Below, piece after piece: positions 5,984-7,602 of a stretch of DNA of 7,602 bases. The notes beneath the pieces are model-generated. The model was not told the DNA's origin. It saw nothing but the letters and a program-made list of their open reading frames with translations, and did not search any database. The stretch is taken from positions 1 to 7,602 of the forward strand of contig JADGIB010000171.1 in assembly GCA_019683665.1 (NCBI GenBank), written 5' to 3'. A program made the translations under genes and the position numbers. Positions within the stretch are counted from its first letter, which is position 1. Each line of letters begins with the position of its first letter. Source of the DNA: Solirubrobacteraceae bacterium (GTDB lineage Bacteria; Actinomycetota; Thermoleophilia; Solirubrobacterales; Solirubrobacteraceae).

Positions 5984-7117
5984 ATGACGACGCACCCGTG
6001 GCGGATCTCCGCCCTGGCCGACCGCCACCTGGCGCTCGGATCGGCGCTGGAGGACTGGAACGGGATGGGCACCCCGTGGACGTACGACGGGGACCTGGCC
6101 GACATGCACGAGGCGATCCGGACGCGCGCCGGGCTCATGGACGTGTCCGGGCTGAAGAAGGTCCACGTCGTCGGCCCGCACGCCGAGGCGACGATCCAGG
6201 AGGCGGTCACCCGCGACGTCCGCCTGCTCCACCCGGGCAGGGCCGTCTACGCGTGCATGCTCGACGACCGCGGCTGCTTCATCGACGACTGCATCGTCTA
6301 CCGGACCGGCCCGACCGCGTGGCTCGTCGTCCACGGCGCCGGCGACGGGATGGCGCAGCTGACCCGCTCGGCCCAGGGCCGCGACGTCTCGATCCGCTTC
6401 GACGACGACCTCCACGACCTGTCGCTGCAGGGGCCGGCCGCCGTCGACTTCCTCGCCGACCACGTGCCCGGCGTGCGCGACCTGCGCTACTTCCACCACA
6501 TGCACGCCACGCTCTTCGACCGGCCGGTGATGCTGTCGCGCACCGGCTACACCGGCGAGCGCGGCTACGAGATCTTCTGCCGCCGCGAGGACGCGCCCGC
6601 GATCTGGGACACGATCCTCGAGCTCGGCGAGTCGCACGGGATCATCCCGTGCGCGTTCACGACGCTCGACTGGCTGCGGGTCGAGAGCTACCTGCTCTTC
6701 TACCCCTACGACAACTCCGAGATGCACCCGTTCGAGGACGAGCCGGCGGGGGACACGCTGTGGGAGCTGGGCCTGGACTTCACGGTCACGCCCGGCAAGA
6801 CCGGCTTCCGCGGCGCCGAGGAGCACGAGCGCCGCAGGGGGAAGGAACGCTTCCGGATCTTCGGCGTCCTGCTCGAGGGCGACCGGGCGGCCACGGAGGG
6901 CGACACGCTGTGGGCCGACGGCAGGCAGGTCGGCGTCATCACCTGCGCGATGTACTCGCGGCTGAGCAGGCGGTCGATGGCGCTCGCCCGCCTCGACGTC
7001 CCGTACGCGAAGCAGGGCACGCCGCTGCAGGTCCGCGGCAGCCTCGAGGTCGACGCGATCGCGCACACGCTCCCGTTCGACGACCCGGAGAAGAGGAAGC
7101 GCACCGCGGTCGGCTAG
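5984..7117 (+). CDS. Stand-alone GcvT-family tetrahydrofolate-dependent aminomethyltransferase/demethylase
   Basis: The protein has 377 residues, the length of the glycine cleavage T-protein and its demethylase relatives (DmdA, DmmD, sarcosine and dimethylglycine dehydrogenase C-termini). Family landmarks are an N-terminal MHEAIRTRAGLMDVSGLKKV (41-60), Asp101-Asp102 in FIDDCIVYR where the T-protein has its catalytic Asp, LQGPAAVDFL (148-157) and SRTGYTGERGYEIF (185-198), then TLDWLRVES (227-235). After that, the usual G-x-x-L-x-G-H-E substrate loop is replaced by YPYDNSEMHPFEDEPAGDTL (240-259), so the substrate pocket differs from a true T-protein. No gcvH, gcvP or lipoyl protein is nearby, which also argues against a glycine cleavage role. 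It ends FDDPEKRKR, like the YDPEKRR end of the Tdm-like protein. It is transcribed divergently from the operon and probably takes a one-carbon unit from a methylated substrate to folate. Which substrate is unknown. Confidence 0.85.
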   Translation: MTTHPWRISALADRHLALGSALEDWNGMGTPWTYDGDLADMHEAIRTRAGLMDVSGLKKVHVVGPHAEATIQEAVTRDVRLLHPGRAVYACMLDDRGCFIDDCIVYRTGPTAWLVVHGAGDGMAQLTRSAQGRDVSIRFDDDLHDLSLQGPAAVDFLADHVPGVRDLRYFHHMHATLFDRPVMLSRTGYTGERGYEIFCRREDAPAIWDTILELGESHGIIPCAFTTLDWLRVESYLLFYPYDNSEMHPFEDEPAGDTLWELGLDFTVTPGKTGFRGAEEHERRRGKERFRIFGVLLEGDRAATEGDTLWADGRQVGVITCAMYSRLSRRSMALARLDVPYAKQGTPLQVRGSLEVDAIAHTLPFDDPEKRKRTAVG

Positions 7118-7124
7118 GCGACGG

Positions 7125-7163
7125 TTGTCGGATCCGCGCCGCGATGCGGCCGCGATCCGACAA
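7125..7163. terminator. Hairpin after the second GcvT gene (terminator candidate)
   Basis: TTGTCGGATC (7125-7134) and GATCCGACAA (7154-7163) are perfect inverted copies, and an inner 5-bp stem GCCGC/GCGGC with a GAT loop lies at 7138-7150. It starts seven bases after the stop codon. No T-run follows, as is common in GC-rich actinobacteria, so it may act as a bidirectional or Rho-assisted terminator or protect the RNA end. Confidence 0.55.
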
Positions 7164-7192
7164 CGGCGCCCCCGCCCGGGCGCGCGACCGGC

Positions 7193-7239
7193 ACGTGCGG
7201 CACCTGGCGTCGACCCCGGCGATGCCAGGTGCCACACGT
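7193..7239. terminator. Long hairpin between convergent genes (bidirectional terminator candidate)
   Basis: GGCACCTGGC (7199-7208) and GCCAGGTGCC (7224-7233) are perfect inverted copies. The stem extends inwards by three pairs including one G-T wobble (to 7211/7221), and outwards, past one C/A mismatch, by five more (7193-7197 with 7235-7239). The total is 18 pairs around a nine-base loop. It sits between the stop of the plus-strand GcvT gene and the stop of the minus-strand regulator, so it can end both transcripts. Confidence 0.65.
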
Positions 7240-7252
7240 CGGGGTGGGCCTG

Positions 7253-7602
7253 CTACGCGCCCCCGCGCAGCCGGTGGACCTTGACCGCCATCTCGAGGGC
7301 GAGGAGGTCTTCGCGGTCGAGGTCGAGGCCGGTCAGCTCCTCGATGCGCTGGAGGCGCTGGCGCAGCGTGTTCGGGTGGATCATGAGCGCCTGGGCGCTC
7401 GCGCCGGCGTGGCGGTCGGCGAGGTGGCGCTCGAGCGTGGCCAGCAGCTCGGTGCGGCGCGCGGCGTCGTAGGCGGCGAGCGTCGCGACCGCGCCGGCGT
7501 GCGGGGTGTCGGGCGGCTCGCCGTCGGCGAGCGCGACGAGGTAGCGGTAGGGCCCGAGCTCGGCGACGCGCCGCCCGCCGCCCCGCGGCTCGAGCGCGAG
7601 CG
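7253..7602 (-). CDS. PucR/CdaR-family regulator, C-terminal HTH part (5' end outside window)
   Basis: The last 115 codons are visible, with TAG at 7253-7255; the N-terminal sensor region lies beyond the window. The stretch starting LAAYDAARRTELLATLERHL, then the helix-turn-helix ASAQALMIHPNTLRQRLQRI and EELTGLDLDREDLLALEMAV, is the PucR C-terminal HTH_30 domain almost to consensus, including the H-x-N-T-L-R-x-R-L core. Upstream, GPYRYLVALADG resembles the region before this HTH in CdaR/PucR proteins. Such regulators usually activate catabolic genes in response to a small metabolite, as in purine, sugar-acid or amine use. It is separated from the cassette by a strong hairpin but could still control it in trans. 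The ligand is unknown. Confidence 0.88.
   Translation of the reverse strand, partial: LALEPRGGGRRVAELGPYRYLVALADGEPPDTPHAGAVATLAAYDAARRTELLATLERHLADRHAGASAQALMIHPNTLRQRLQRIEELTGLDLDREDLLALEMAVKVHRLRGGA

Noticed and set aside
5984..7117. DMSP demethylase (dmdA) or glycine cleavage gcvT as a specific name
   Set aside because: The family is clear, but the substrate loop fits neither well and no gcvH/gcvP or dmdBCD genes are in view, so no gene symbol is given.
5831..7237. N-terminal extension of the flavoprotein frame across the divergent gene
   Set aside because: A strong GGAGGGG ribosome-binding site sits just before 5830 and the upstream part is antisense to the well-supported GcvT gene.
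1..7602. CRISPR arrays, tRNA or rRNA genes, phage or integrase genes
   Set aside because: No regularly spaced repeats, cloverleaf-like sequence, rRNA-like stretch or recombinase motif was seen on either strand.

Overview
The window is about 7.6 kb of very GC-rich DNA, by eye about three quarters G+C. Codon third positions are almost always G or C, and long open frames run antisense to the real genes. The gene families and base composition suggest an actinomycete, possibly Thermoleophilia/Solirubrobacterales; that placement is a guess, because there is no rRNA or other marker gene. The first 38 bases are not genomic. Positions 5-38 match the Illumina Nextera read-2 adapter at 29 of 34 positions, so the left edge is a contig end carrying adapter sequence.

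Layout: after the adapter comes the C-terminal tail of a drug-efflux-type MFS transporter (+ strand). It converges with a five-gene minus-strand operon that reads leftwards from about 5850: (1) an acyl-CoA-dehydrogenase-fold flavoprotein that lacks the usual catalytic glutamate (4430-5830); (2) a DUF1989 + GcvT fusion strongly resembling trimethylamine N-oxide demethylase, Tdm (2283-4430); (3) a small FMN reductase (1774-2268); (4) a GntR/HutC-type repressor with a UTRA domain (950-1747); (5) a MOSC-domain protein (169-921). Genes 1 and 2 share one base and the remaining gaps are 14-28 bp, so one transcript is likely. Diverging from it is a second, stand-alone GcvT-family tetrahydrofolate-dependent methyltransferase/demethylase (5984-7117, +). 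The 153-bp divergent spacer holds a 7-6-7 palindrome, a tandem 9-bp repeat and weak promoter-like hexamers. Beyond the second GcvT gene are two strong hairpins, then the C-terminal half of a PucR/CdaR-type regulator on the minus strand, cut by the window end.

Interpretation (inference): this looks like a catabolic cassette for an N-methylated, or possibly O-methylated, compound. The flavin reductase would feed reduced FMN to the glutamate-less flavoprotein acting as a two-component monooxygenase, for example an N-oxygenase. The Tdm-like enzyme would remove a methyl group as formaldehyde and pass it to tetrahydrofolate, and the second GcvT protein would take a further one-carbon group or handle the product. 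The GntR protein is the likely local, ligand-responsive repressor. The MOSC protein belongs to a family that includes N-oxide and N-hydroxyl reductases, which fits N-oxide chemistry. No known dimethylamine or methylamine genes (dmmABC, gmaS, mgd) and no classical Tmm are visible here, so the substrate is unknown.
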